Assembly: GCA_907164885.2 (NCBI GenBank)
Contig: OU015501.1
Location: forward strand, 21,292,631 to 21,356,630
Length of the DNA stretch: 64,000 nt
Source: Dolomedes plantarius
Taxonomy: Eukaryota; Arthropoda; Arachnida; Araneae; Dolomedidae
Direction: 5' to 3'
The translations under genes and the position numbers were made by a program. Every line of letters starts with the position of its first letter. Position 1 is the stretch's first letter. The notes under the pieces were generated by a model that saw only the letters and a program-made list of their open reading frames with translations, was not told where the DNA came from and made no database searches. Of the stretch, positions 23,671 through 35,087 are shown one piece after another.

Positions 23671-24256
23671 GCCACTGAAAAAAAAGGTAACTGTTGTTTT
23701 ATAAATTTTTGAAGGGGTCATGTAGTGAATAGAAAAAAAATACATACTGCATAATACAATAATTAACTAACTAATGTACTAACTTCACAAAACATAACAC
23801 ATATGCATTATGAATTATAGGAGAGTAGCTACAAACAGTCAAGAAATGTCATGCTGTGCAATTGTGTTGACACTTTTAACTAAAATAGATTTTCTAGGGC
23901 GCAGTTGGCCAGCCCAGTATCCGCAACTCTGCAAATCCACTGTGTGTTGGCGTCACCTGGACCCTTCGGGGTTAGTTTTGTAAAATGGGAGTGGCGTTTT
24001 TCCCCCACACAACGTGTGGAAGGTTTTTTCTGGCTTTGCCACCCAAAGTATTGCAAAGTGTATTTTTATTGAATGATAATATATATTCCGTACAAGTAGT
24101 ACGTATGCTTATTGCTGTAAAAGCAAATTCTATATGTGCAACGAATTCAATAAGCATTGTTTCATGTATAAACTGTGTTTGTATCAAATTCATTTAGAGT
24201 GCCACTTCAAATTATATACACCCAAGTGCGGGTAGGAGTGAGCTAAAACTCTATAA
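23671..24256 (+). repeat. 3' LTR
   Basis: It runs from the polypurine tract to AACTCTATA, where the 5' copy also ends. About 585 bp. The exact first base is uncertain because the 5' LTR lacks this part. Confidence 0.75.
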
Positions 24257-24289
24257 GTGACATTCTATTAACCATACGAACTGCGTCGT

Positions 24290-24660
24290 AGTTACTGTAT
24301 TCGAACCCGCAGGCTGAAAAATCCCAACCTCATACGCTTAAGCGGGTAAACCTATTGGTTTCGAGTCTGCTGAACGTAGCTAATAACTATATAAGACATT
24401 TCCTATATTTCATCTTAAAAGCATTCAGGAAATTTATTCTTAAGTGTCAGGACAAGGATTAGTTATGTAGGGGGATTACGCAGGGGTCGCTGCTATATTT
24501 GAATCCGCTGTTTAACTACATACGCTTAGCGTTATGACCTACCGGTTTCAAGTATGCTGAACATAATTAATAATACACGTATACACTATTTCATTCAGTT
24601 TAATTTAAAATCATTTATGATATTCTTAAGTATCATGACATGACTTGTTTGTACGTCGGA
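24290..24660. repeat. Two diverged tandem copies, about 187 bp, with tRNA-like boxes
   Basis: GGTTTCGAGTCTGCTGAAC at 24357 recurs, altered, at 24544. Upstream ATTCGAACCCGC / TTTGAATCCGC and downstream TTATTCTTAAGTGTCA / ATATTCTTAAGTATCA also pair. The boxes resemble polymerase III B-boxes, so this may be a SINE dimer. Confidence 0.5.
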
Positions 24661-25583
24661 TAACGGAAAGTAGAAAATTCTCAGCCCAATTCTCAACCAA
24701 CCAACTTATTCTACGGGAAAAAATTTTGAGGATAATTCTATATCAGTAGGGATCTTGTTATGGTGGCGTCTAACAATTTCTCTCCATCTATCGATCGATC
24801 AATTTACATATCAATTCAGCCATCGTCCTGCTCCAAACAAATTGTTCAAAGGGGAAAGCAAAATGCCGAAAGACTGTGGCACAACCTCACCGCTCCTGTG
24901 AACAATCGATGGTTGTTTAGTATAACAACATATATGACAAGTTTTCCTTTCAAATCGCCTTCAAGTTTGGTTGAGCGCTTCCTTTTCTGTGCTATAGATA
25001 AACATTTCGTATTACACACAGAGGTATCTGCAGCTCTGTTAAACAATGTTAGCAATATATTTGCTCTTCAGAGTGAGAGTAAGCAAAGTCAGTAATACAC
25101 ATAATCTGGCATTAAAATACTTTGGTTATAAACAGGGCTCAAATGAACGTCAGCGTTCCATAAAGCTAATGATGGCAAGTAAGGATTTTTTAACTTGAGA
25201 CGTCATATCAGCTCCAAAAATGTATTGGATTTGCTGGTATTCGAACGTATCAGACTTTTGGATAAGGAATGCTCGACCTGCAATAAAGATATATAATGTC
25301 ATCACAAAAATCTATAATAATTTTGTGAAGTTTATATGTCCTTTTTGGGAGCTATGATATTATATTTGTATGAATACCGGATCTAAAAGGTCAATAATTT
25401 CTTGGGTGTCTGTATGCGAGAGACTGTTTCGACGACGAATAGGATAAGCAATAAAATTTGATTTCTGTTTTGAATATCCTTTGTGTGAGCTTGTCCCTTT
25501 GTGCCCTCTAGTGAACGCTTGACTTGGCAATCAGGAAGAGTCTTTATTCACCTCTGCAACTGCAAAACCCAAATACCTATGCG
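24661..25583. other. Non-coding DNA
   Basis: The open frame 24760-25095 shows no recognisable domain. A possible B-box-like GTTCGAATACC near 25240 (minus strand reading) may belong to a SINE remnant. Nothing else. Confidence 0.45.
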
Positions 25584-26083
25584 CAGTCCCTGATTTTCCA
25601 TTAGGCCCGGTAGGCCCGCGCCAAGGGGCCCCGGAATGTTGGGGTGCCCCAAAAAAAAATTATTTTAAAAGAAAAGAAAGAAAAAATTCCCAATTCAATT
25701 TTTTTTTTTTTTACCTTTTTTAATAGCAATTTTTTTAATATATCCTTTCAAATGTGATTGATTGGTTTATCATATGTATAGTTATATGTATAGTTCATCA
25801 TATGTATGTTATAGTGTATGTAAGGGATTAATAAGGTTTTCTGGTTGCAGTGTATTGGTTTTTTTAATGATGAATTTAATATGTTGTATTGCTTTTTGAT
25901 ATTTGATAATGTTCTAAGCTTCTACGCTTCACATAGCCAATTCTTGGTAAAATGGTACTTTTACAATGATTCATGATTCTTTTTTTTGTGCTAAAATTTT
26001 GGAAATTTTACGCCCACATCAGTGTTAGGGGGCCACCATCCCGAGTTGTGCCTATAGTCCAGAATTTTCTAAATCGGGCCGTG
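25584..26083. mobile_element. Non-autonomous hAT-type element
   Basis: A perfect 8-bp target duplication CCTATGCG lies at 25576-25583 and 26084-26091, as made by hAT transposases. The ends are inverted and imperfect: CAGTCCCTGATTT on the left, CACGGCCCGATTT on the right read inward. The 500-bp interior is AT-rich and non-coding. Confidence 0.78.
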
Positions 26084-26264
26084 CCTATGCGGAGTGGAGA
26101 CACTTCAAACCAGTGATTTCAAAGAATCCTCAGATAACTTATCTTAGGTAGAGAAACAGGAGAGATAAAGAATCTTTATGTCGCAATTTTGACCTTTATA
26201 AAGTATAGTACATATGATGTAGTAGGTTTAATCAGAATGGGAATGCTTCTATTGTAATCATTTA

Positions 26265-26345
26265 GAGTAGGCCTGCACAACATACGACCCACGGACAGCA
26301 TGCGGCCCGCCAGCACTTACTCTGTGACCCGTAAGGCCTTTCGTG
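26265..26345. repeat. hAT-like terminal fragment
   Basis: TAGGCCTGCACAACATACGA followed by GC-rich GCGGCCCGCC resembles the end of hAT-type repeats such as the one ending at 40702. No matching second end was found nearby. Confidence 0.35.
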
Positions 26346-26639
26346 TGGACGCATAATATTATAAATCTAAAATATACGGAATATTATTTTTAGATTCAGA
26401 ATATTATTGAGAGCTTTAATTTGACTGATTCAACAGGGTGCCAAGAACCGCAGAACTATCAAAAGATGGGTTTTTCAAAGGAAAAAAAGTTCATCATTAC
26501 GAGAAAATTTCGAAATGACATCATATCTCTTTACAATAGAAGTTTACTCCGATTGTAAGTTCGACATCAGCAAAATTCTACTGTCATTATTAACTGTGGA
26601 TGTTCATAAGTCCTCCAAAAAAATGCTTTTAATACCCCT

Positions 26640-27160
26640 CCAGTCACATGCCCGAAAATATTTCTTTGAGCGGGAATTCTCTCGGGGATCCAAATTAAGA
26701 CTCGTGCATATTTCCGCCTCTGGTCAATACCGGCATTTCCCAGTTTCTTTTGATCGTGGCGCGCTTTCTTCTCGTAAAATAATGCATTCGCTAACCATCT
26801 CTACTACGGCATTGGAAGGTCACCCCACGTGACCAAGCGGCTGCGCAGGAATCCCGTCCGATTCCGAAAGCGACGCATTGGGGGTAGCCTGCCAGATTTG
26901 GCAAGTGATGGCGAAATGTTTTCAGACTTCACTGGTTCCCTTTCAGAAGTCGATAGCTCCTTCGAATGTAGCGGTGGCTCTGGATCGAATGATAGATAAA
27001 AGTGTAGCAGGTGAGGGTGAAAGGATTAAGACGGTACTGCCAGAACATTTCGCATCTGTCCGGTACCAATGAAACATTCAGAGGGGAGAAACTATTAGTG
27101 CGAACACCCGACTTCGATCAAACGCGTTTAGGATGGAGAGAGAGTGAAATTGCGGTTTCT
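26640..27160 (+). other. GC-richer pocket with coding-like frames
   Basis: This is the least AT-rich non-repeat stretch in the window. It contains CACGTGACC at 26828 (an E-box-like site), a good 5' splice-site sequence CAGGTGAGG at about 27009, and a plus-strand frame open from about 26769 to 26998 reading Ser/Asp/Gly-rich peptide such as GGSLPDLASDGEMFSDFTGS. An overlapping frame (26878-27072) is also open. I recognise no family. It may be an exon or first exon of a host gene, or an old GC-rich repeat. Confidence 0.3.
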
Positions 27161-27198
27161 CCATAATTTCACTGAAGACTATGAATGACGTAAATCGT

Positions 27199-28094
27199 AA
27201 ACCTCCTCAGTATGCACATGTGAATGTCGCTTCGATTTTTTAAACTTCTTTTCATTCATTATACAAGTTTTTCATGCTTAATTGAACGTTGGGCATTTTT
27301 TCTCCAATCTCTGGTCTCTATAAACTACGAAATGTTAGTTCTTAAAGGTATAACGGGAGTTTTTATAATATCATACTAATTATCCAAAACATTATCATAA
27401 AATTATCAATATATAATTATAGTTTATGGTATTATTTTAGATTTTTTTTTTCAGCCTAGTACCGTATCTCTGGCAACTTTCTCATACAACTGTAGATTCT
27501 CAGCTGCCTAGTCTTAGTTCTTATACAGTTTGAGAAACCTTTAGTAGTCAATTATTATCAACTGTAAGATCTAACAGGACATATTAGCTTGCATAATTTA
27601 AATATGATTCTCATTGTCTTAAATATGCACATGCTTAAGTTAATCAAAAACTTCCTCAGTATGCACATGTGAATGTCGCTTCGATTTTTGTAACTTGTTT
27701 TCATTCATTATACAAGTATTTCATGCTTAATTGAACTTTGGGCATTTTTTCTCCAATCTCTGATGTCTATAAACTACGAAATGTTAGTTCTTAAAGGTAT
27801 AACGGGAGCTTTTATAATAACATACTAATTATCCAAAACATTATCATAAAATTATTAATTTATAATTATAGTTTATGGTATTATTTTAGAATTTTTTTTC
27901 AGCCTAGTACCGTACCTCTGGCAACTTTCTCATACAACTGTAGACTCTCAGCTACCTAGTCTTAGTTCTTAAACATTTTGAGAAACCTTTAGTAGTCAAT
28001 TATTATTAACTGCAAGATCTAACAGGACATATTAGCTTGCATAATTTAAATGATTCTCATTGTCTGAAAAATGCACTTGCTTAAGTTAATCAAA
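27199..28094. repeat. Tandem duplication, two copies of about 448 bp
   Basis: CAGTATGCACATGTGAATG near 27209 and again near 27657 begins a long near-identical stretch; the copies differ by scattered substitutions and small indels. No coding content. Confidence 0.9.
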
Positions 28095-29100
28095 AACTTT
28101 TTTTTCTGTCTTTTATTGCTCTTGATATATTTCGGGTTTTTTTTTTACCGTTCAAACTTTCCTGGCATCGCTCTCCTCTCTTCTCTTTCAGCCATTTTTT
28201 TATCAATTCATGCCTGCCACTATCTTCTATCTTATATTTCTTCAGTATCTCCATCTTTTCTTACATGGTTTTCTCACTATTCTCTCTACTCACTTCTTAT
28301 TCACTCTCTCTTTTCTTCTATATACAGTGGAATCTCGATCGATCGTTTTCGGATCCATCGTTTTTCCGTATGTGTCGTTCATTTTATCCAGTCCCAACGA
28401 TCATATTGCTTTGTTATGTTTCCGCATCTATCGTTTTCCCGCATTTATCGTTAATTTCAATCGGTCCCTTGAAAAACGATAGATTAAGATTCCACTGTAC
28501 ATCCTCTTTCTCCTCTCTCACCCTGTAACTCTTCATTTTCCTCTTTCCCTCTTATTTGGCCTGTATATCATTTATTTTTCCTTTTCTTATACGATCTCTG
28601 TTTCTCACTTTATCTCTGCTCCCTTTTTTTTTTCATCTCTTTTTTTCTCCTACTGACATGCCAACTCTTCCTCTTTATTTACTCTTCAAAGGTCTACACT
28701 CAGAAAATTCTGCTTGAAAGCATCCCTCTAAATTGCTCTAAAGGTTTATTTCTCTAAAGGTAGAACCCTTAAGTATCTGTATGATAACCATACTTTATCA
28801 ATATCGTAACTAACTTTGTTCTTTATAATCGATCACTTCTTGCCACTGCCTCTCTAATTTCTTTCTGTTCCTCTACGCTTCTTTTCCTTTGAACCACTGC
28901 CTTCTTCTTCCCTTCATATGCTTTCACTCTCCTTATTTTTCAATTTTACCATCGTAGTCTATTACCGTAATAATACTACCTTTTATTCCATATCTTTCTC
29001 CAAATATACTTTTCCTTTAATCAGTTATTTCTCTTAATCTCCTCTTATTCCTTTACCTTTGCCTCTCTGTTCTTTTCTCCCCCCCCCCCCCTCCCATAGA
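28080..29100 (+). repeat. Pyrimidine-rich kilobase
   Basis: The plus strand is dominated by T and C in TCTTTTC-like words (for example 28166-28330 and 28500-28680), ending in a C-run near 29083. The frames open here are low-complexity artefacts. Confidence 0.7.
28325..28497. mobile_element. Short MITE with CAGTGGAATC ends
   Basis: CAGTGGAATCTCGATCGATC on the left pairs with an inverted end CAGTGGAATCTTAATCTATC on the right; TA flanks both sides. The interior repeats CATCGTTTTCC-like words. A TA site with CAGT ends fits a pogo/Tigger-type or related Tc1/mariner family. Confidence 0.72.
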
Positions 29101-29650
29101 AAAAAAAGAATCTTCATTGACTCATTCTATCTCTTCTGTTCTCTGTGATCTTATTTAATCACAGAGATAATTTTGTCAAGATTACAGTCATATTCATTAT
29201 GATTATTTCCTAATGGTGGGTTTTGTGTATCTGTTGAGCCTCCGTCCAGGTTCCATCTTTGTTTATAAATCCAAGTAATTCACTTTATTACTCTGAAATT
29301 CAAATATTGGAATTCTTTAAGCTAATAAATCCATCTCTGGCCCCAGAAATATTTTACCGGAAATCACCTCTATTTTTAATAGAATTATTTATGATTAATT
29401 TGATAGTAATTAAACTCTATAGAATTAAAATTCCTTTACTTAACAATGATATATTATTATAGACACACTGTACGCTTTATTTACGCCTCCGTCGGGCTAT
29501 CTCCAACCACGCTGTTATTACTTTATTCTGACTCCGCCCACATCAATCCCACATTCAAAATAATTTTGTCTAGGGCTGATTCTCTGTAAGAGGCAAGAAT
29601 TTAAGAAGAGATTTTTGTTTAATCATAACAGCACATGTTCTACTACACTT
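29101..29650. other. AT-rich non-coding DNA
   Basis: Nothing recognised. Confidence 0.5.
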
Positions 29651-29838
29651 AGGGCCTGTTCACATAGGAGTCCGTTGCGTTGCGTTAAGGAAAAGATGAC
29701 GTTGAGACGAAAATAAACCAATCATAGGCCTCCAAACGATTAGCAATGAACTTTTTAACGCCAATGATTGGTTTATTTTCGTCTCAACGTCATCTTTTCC
29801 TTAACGCAACGCAACGGACTCCTATGGGAACAGGCCCT
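29651..29838. mobile_element. Fold-back MITE with about 74-bp arms
   Basis: The two arms (29651-29724 and 29765-29838) are inverted copies with only about one visible mismatch, starting AGGGCCTGTTC. The whole 188 bp would fold into one long hairpin. I could not identify a clear target duplication, so the family is open; hAT-type is possible. Confidence 0.8.
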
Positions 29839-30769
29839 GTGACTGTCAACTCGAAGTTGGCACCTCGGGAAATTTTTGACAATCATAATACAAATCTTAA
29901 ACAGAATTCTTATCAATGATGGCAAAAATTTCCAGCTAGTACGAATAAATTTATGAGAACCCATTCATTTAAATCGATGCCTTGAGTAAATGTCGTTACC
30001 CAGTTAGTCAGAATTAGATTCAATTATTGAAAGCGTGTTTCCGCATCATCAATAGGTAAATGAACTTCAAAAAAGAATAAAAGCAAATTCCTTTGACGAA
30101 TAAAAATATTAGTTGAAATGAGCTGGGAAACGGTGCTCTTGTTTCATTTCTTTACCTTTGTTAGTCACAAAAGTAAGGTATATTTTTAAATATCTGCATG
30201 AATGGGTCAAAATATTTTCTTGGACCGTGAAAATTCATTTGACGTTACATAGGTTCTCGTTTGTAAATGCTGCTGAAACGGTAGCACGTTTATATGCTGA
30301 AAATCGTTCCATCAGTCCTAAAAATCGGATTGGATCAATCGATCGATCGCGTATTCAGAACCTCTACTTTAAAGCAATAAATATATTCTTTCCTTATTAT
30401 TAAATATAAAAGCATTATTTATGTTTTGAAAAATATAGGTTTTGGAAAAATCTAATGCTCAGCCTTCTAGAACTAAGAATCGAAATCTGGTCTCTTTATT
30501 TACGAAGGCCAAATTTCTACAAAATGATCCCTATCGGTAATATTAAAAATTCTATTTTTATTCCATTCCTCGCGTATACACCCTTTTATTTTTGAAACCA
30601 ACGATAAGTAATGTTGAGTGGTAAATATTTCTATCACTCATTTATCTTTTTTTAGCTATTCTGAAATTTACCCGCCGTTAATTTTTGTCATACGTTTGAC
30701 TTCCGGTCCATTATCATTCTTTCCAACGACCCAACGCTTCTATGGCACATCTAATCTGCAGGGATATAT
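29839..30769. other. AT-rich non-coding DNA
   Basis: Nothing recognised. Confidence 0.5.
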
Positions 30770-30813
30770 CCCAATATCTCTGACTGTACCCTGGTACAGT
30801 CGGAGATATTGGG
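30770..30813. repeat. 44-bp hairpin
   Basis: CCCAATATCTCTGACTGTACC and its inverse (one mismatch) are separated by two bases. Possibly a MITE remnant. Confidence 0.65.
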
Positions 30814-30914
30814 AACTTTTAACTTTGGAATTCTTTCACGGATACTGATGTTTCACTGTCTAAAAATGTCATACGTGTTCCTCTGTTTTCTTTTCACTTT
30901 AATGTAAAATGTAA

Positions 30915-31065
30915 CAGTGGCGTAGCGAGCATAACTGGCGCCCGGGGCACGATACATTTGTGGCTCCCCCCCCCCTCCCATGGTCTTGGGGACCACTTGG
31001 CGCCCCTCTGCGAGTGGCTCCCGGGGCATGAGAAACCCCCTTGCCCCCTCCTCGCTACGCCCCTG
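30915..31065. mobile_element. hAT-type MITE, 151 bp
   Basis: CAGTGGCGTAGCGAG on the left and CTCGCTACGCCCCTG on the right are inverted copies. This terminal sequence is common in animal hAT-type MITEs. The flanking octamers AAATGTAA and ATATATAA agree at six of eight positions, a likely aged target duplication. Confidence 0.75.
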
Positions 31066-31775
31066 ATATATAAAACAGAACAATTTATTAAGGATAGCTC
31101 CTGTTTGGCGCAGTACCTTTATTATCTAGTATTATAAAAAATGCAGGCTAGGGGAAAGTGTAGTGTAGTTTCATTGATCTTAATAAATTATTTTTTTCAA
31201 TATGGCTATCGAATGCACACCGTTTAAATTTTGTTGCATTTATACCTTTTAGTCTTTGATAAACATAGCTTCCACGGTTACAATGGAATTCAAAATCTTC
31301 AACGCTTGTTTTAGGTACAAGTACATTACTCCCAGAGAAGGTGATACAAACTTACATATGCTTTGCATATCAATTTAAATTAGATGCCTGTGTTATAATG
31401 CATTCGAGCATGTGACGAATCAAAGAAGCTGAGGAGAAGCGACCAATTGAAATTATTCTAACGATTTGATCTCATTTTTGTTTACAGAATCTCCATCTCA
31501 GAAATAAAAGCTTCTGATTGTATCTCATGAAGAAGCAGGACTTAGTATATCCTTATAACATTCGTGTTTGCATTGTTATTATTTTTTCCCTATACGGATA
31601 TTTAAAACAAGATAAAATAGCTTGGGCGTTTTACATAATATATGCCTTTGACCTTTTTATAGTTATTTATTTTTAACTTTCCTTTTGAACGTGATTATAT
31701 TAATCTGACCCTTGGTACTACGCACTGGAAGCATTGTTATCCTGTATAGTCTTAAAAATCTATCCTAATAATAGC
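31066..31775. other. AT-rich non-coding DNA
   Basis: Nothing recognised. Confidence 0.5.
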
Positions 31776-33678
31776 CCAGTTCTGTACCTCTGGAACGCTT
31801 CCGGAGCGACCGCTTCATAAATGTATCAGCCTATGGCATCCATTTTGTTTTATGAGTTAGGCTTAACAAGTTAAAAGTAAAGTTAAAAAAGATTAATTGC
31901 TATCTAAAACCAAATAATTTATTAGAAACAGCGTAATATAGACACAAAGCAACTTTATTTCGATTTTTAGATGGCTGTAATAAACGGTTATAACAATTTC
32001 AAAACAGCTCGCAACCGTTTAAAATTGTTCTCAGCATAAAATATCCTTTCATTGTAACGCATTTTCGTTGTGATATTTATATTCATTAGAGAACTATCTC
32101 TTTTCCGCCACCTTTCGAGTTATCATAGTGTTTCATTTAAATTAATAAGAAGTATTCATTTTATATACTCAGAACTTGAAAATGTAAACACGAGAGAGTG
32201 ATTCATTCGCCGTGATTCATTTATCGTCGTTAATTTAAGAAAAATTGAATCGAGAATCTTTTTCACAGTAAAACAGTTTTTCATTATATTATTTTTTTAA
32301 TATCTTTTTTATGTTTTAACCATATAATATATATATTTTAACCAGATATTACAATATTGTCAAATTTAGTATTTTCTGAAAGTTGCAACCTCGACGCATG
32401 CGTAGTGATATGTAAAAACCCGTATTTCGCTACGGAGTACATTCAAATTAAATACAATGGTCAATGTATGCAATTAATGCAAAAAAAAAATTTGTTTTAA
32501 ATCGTAACGGATATTTTTATAGACAAAATAATGTAGAAGAATTGGATAATGTCCTATCGTCTGCCGCATTAGAAAGAAAAAATATATATTTATTTTGTCA
32601 ATTTATATCGTTGTTATGTATGTGACGATAAATTCATTTAAAGTATCAAAAAGAAAAGAAACCACGTGATCAGCATTTAATAAATTAAATTCTAAAAATT
32701 AATCTTTAAAAATTCACCAAAAATCAGAAAATAGAGGTAAAGATTTGAAAAAGATTTCGTTTTAAAGGAATTTTTATGATCTTTCTCGTCAGCGTATGGC
32801 ATCCTTTTTGTTTTAAGAGTTAGGCTTAACAAGTTAAATGTAAAGTTCAAAAAGATTGTTTACTATGTAAACCCAAATAATTTATTACAAACAGCGTAAT
32901 ATCGAAACAAATCAACTTAATTTCGATTTTCAGAAGGTTATACATGGTTATGACAATTTCAAAACAACTCGCCACCGTTTAAATCTGGTCTCAGCATAAA
33001 ATTTCCTTTAATTGTAACGCATTTTCGCTGTGATTTTCATTTTCATTAGAGAATTTTCTCTTTTCCGCCACCTTTCGCGTTATCATAGTGTTTCAATTAA
33101 ACTAAAAACAATTTTAATTTTAACAGTTTCAATTAAACTAAAAGTATTCATTTTACATGCTCAGAACTTGAAAATGTAAACACGAGTGAGTCATTCATTT
33201 ATCGTCGTTAATTTAAGAAAAATTGAATCGGAGAATCTTTTTCACAGTAAAAAAATTTTTCATTACATTATTTTTTTAATATATATATTTATATTTTAAC
33301 CATATAATATATATTTTTAACCAGATATTACAATAATGTCGAATTTAGTATTTTCGGAAAGTTGTAAACTCGACGCATGCGTAATGATATGTTCAAAACT
33401 GTCTGTACGGTAACGTGCTTTTCAAAGCGAATACCTAACATAACCGCAACATTTTCTTAAATTTTTAAAAGTGTTTAATTGAATATTTCTAAATTGCCAA
33501 TATACGTGGCTTTCATGTGCTCACATGTAGCTTTCATGTGATTTTTTGTAAAGCATTCTATTACGATGATAATGTTTTTAATTTCTGTTTATTATTGTAT
33601 TTTAATATTACTTTTAATAGTACTTTATAACGATTTGCGTTCTATTTCTTATTTCTAATATTACTTTTAATATATATA

Positions 33679-35087
33679 CACTGCTGGCCACCCAAATTGC
33701 AACACCAAGAAAGACAAGAGATATCACAACAAAATTTATTTTGTAGATAACATGTTGACCAAGTATCAAATGATTAAATTTATAGACTTCTGTGAAGTGT
33801 GGTTCCTGCCAAAATCAGTAGCTAGAGTAGCCGCCATGGTCGGAGATCACCGCTGCCACATGCCTCGGCATTGATTCAAAGAGACTTTGGATGAGTTCTT
33901 GGGGTACAGCAGACCAAGCAGCTTCCACACGTTGCCAAAGTTGATCTGCTGTGGCAGCTGGGTATGGAATCTGGGTCAATCGTAGAGCAACCATGGACCA
34001 CATGTTTTCTATCGGCGAAAGATCCGGAGAGCGAGGCGGCCAGGGAAGCAATTCAATCTGGCGATTGACGAAGAACCGTTCGACAATGCGTGCCACGTAT
34101 GGTCGCGCATTATCCTGTTGAAATATGGCTGTGGGCAAGCCCTGAAGGTAAGGAAGGACAACTGGCTCCAACACCTCGGAGATGTAGCGCTGGCTGTTTA
34201 AAGTACCGGCAATGCGTACTAGAGATGTGCGAGAGTGATATCCAATACCGCCCCATACCATAATACCCGGTACAAGACCAGTGTGGCGGTGCATAACGCA
34301 GCTGTTCAGCATCCTCTCTTCACGGTGTCTCCAGACTCGAATGCGACCATTGTGGTGTTGCAGACAGAAGCGTGACTCGTCAGTAAAGACAATTTCATTC
34401 CATTCTGCCGTCCACATCCTTCTGTCATCGCACCATTGGCGGCGGAGACGTCTGTGGTTCTGCGTCAAGGGTAGACAAAGCAATGGACGTCTTGCGGACA
34501 GACCACTCTGCTGTAAACGGCGTCGAATGGTACGCGCAGACACTGGATGATGCGTTACAGACTGCATGTGCTGTGTTTTGGTTCGTGATGTGACTGAGCG
34601 ATTCGTCACTGCCATGCGCACAATTTGCCTGTCATCACGTGAAGTGGTGCGCTGAGGTGGATGCGATCGAACACGCCGGTCCGTCGTACCCTCCTGCATC
34701 CAACGATCCCATATCCGCATTACAGTTGTTTGGTTTCGTCCAACACGACTACCGATTTCCCTGAAAGATAATCCATAATCTCGGTAGGCCACTATCCTTC
34801 CTCTGTCGAACTCGGATACTTGATCAAAAGATGATCGCTGTTTTCGACGAGGCATAATTGATCGTTTTTTTGAAAAAACCACCAGAAAAACACAATTGCC
34901 GAACTTGAAATCGTCGAAATCTCCAAGCCTTAAATAGCGCTTTGAAGTGACGCCACAGGCGCGCGTGATGTGCGTCTGAGCTGAAATTCTAATCATTTGC
35001 ATATCTCACCTCCGCTAATGCATGTTGTAAATTTCATGTTATTTGCATCTTTCCTTCAGGGTGTTGCATTTACAGTGGCCAGCAGTG
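33679..35087 (-). mobile_element. Complete Tc1-like transposon
   Basis: Inverted repeats of about 28 bp begin CACTGCTGGCCAC at both ends and TA flanks each (33677-33678 and 35088-35089). Total 1409 bp. One intact transposase gene fills it on the minus strand. It is inserted in copy B of the local tandem repeat; copy A lacks it. Confidence 0.95.
33815..34855 (-). CDS. Tc1-like DD34E transposase, apparently intact
   Basis: A nuclear cut-and-paste transposase for the element in which it lies. I take the start at the ATG read from 34855 (MPRRKQRSS), giving 346 residues, the normal Tc1 length; the 49 residues open upstream are unlike the family. Residues about 13-53 form the first helix-turn-helix (FREIGSRVGRNQTTVMRIWD) and about 73-118 a second one (VSARTIRRRLQQSGL). 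The catalytic core has all three acids: D159 in FTDESRF, D248 in FQQDNARPY and E283 in SPDLSPIENMW, with 34 residues between the last two. The MVWGGI motif at 199-204 is also typical. No stop or frameshift interrupts it. About 100 bp lie between its stop and the left inverted repeat. Activity cannot be judged from sequence. Confidence 0.95.
   Translation of the reverse strand: MPRRKQRSSFDQVSEFDRGRIVAYRDYGLSFREIGSRVGRNQTTVMRIWDRWMQEGTTDRRVRSHPPQRTTSRDDRQIVRMAVTNRSVTSRTKTQHMQSVTHHPVSARTIRRRLQQSGLSARRPLLCLPLTQNHRRLRRQWCDDRRMWTAEWNEIVFTDESRFCLQHHNGRIRVWRHREERMLNSCVMHRHTGLVPGIMVWGGIGYHSRTSLVRIAGTLNSQRYISEVLEPVVLPYLQGLPTAIFQQDNARPYVARIVERFFVNRQIELLPWPPRSPDLSPIENMWSMVALRLTQIPYPAATADQLWQRVEAAWSAVPQELIQSLFESMPRHVAAVISDHGGYSSY

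Larger units (their letters stand above)
21201..24256 (+). mobile_element. LTR retroelement with Gag but no pol (decayed)
   Basis: Two LTR copies (21201-21410, truncated, and 23671-24256), a primer-binding site after the first and a polypurine tract before the second define a plus-strand LTR retrotransposon. Coding remnants are a Gag domain and a long charged C-terminal protein. No protease, reverse transcriptase, RNase H or integrase motif is seen, so it depended on a related element. The shared about 210 bp of the LTRs differ at roughly seven positions by eye, so it is not recent. Confidence 0.85.

Noticed and set aside
28071..28528. Hydrophobic plus-strand frames of 87-127 codons that look like membrane proteins
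   Set aside because: Pyrimidine-rich DNA yields Phe/Leu/Ser/Tyr strings in every frame; a MITE lies within.
34281..34550. 89-codon plus-strand frame
   Set aside because: Shadow of the Tc1-like transposase gene on the other strand.
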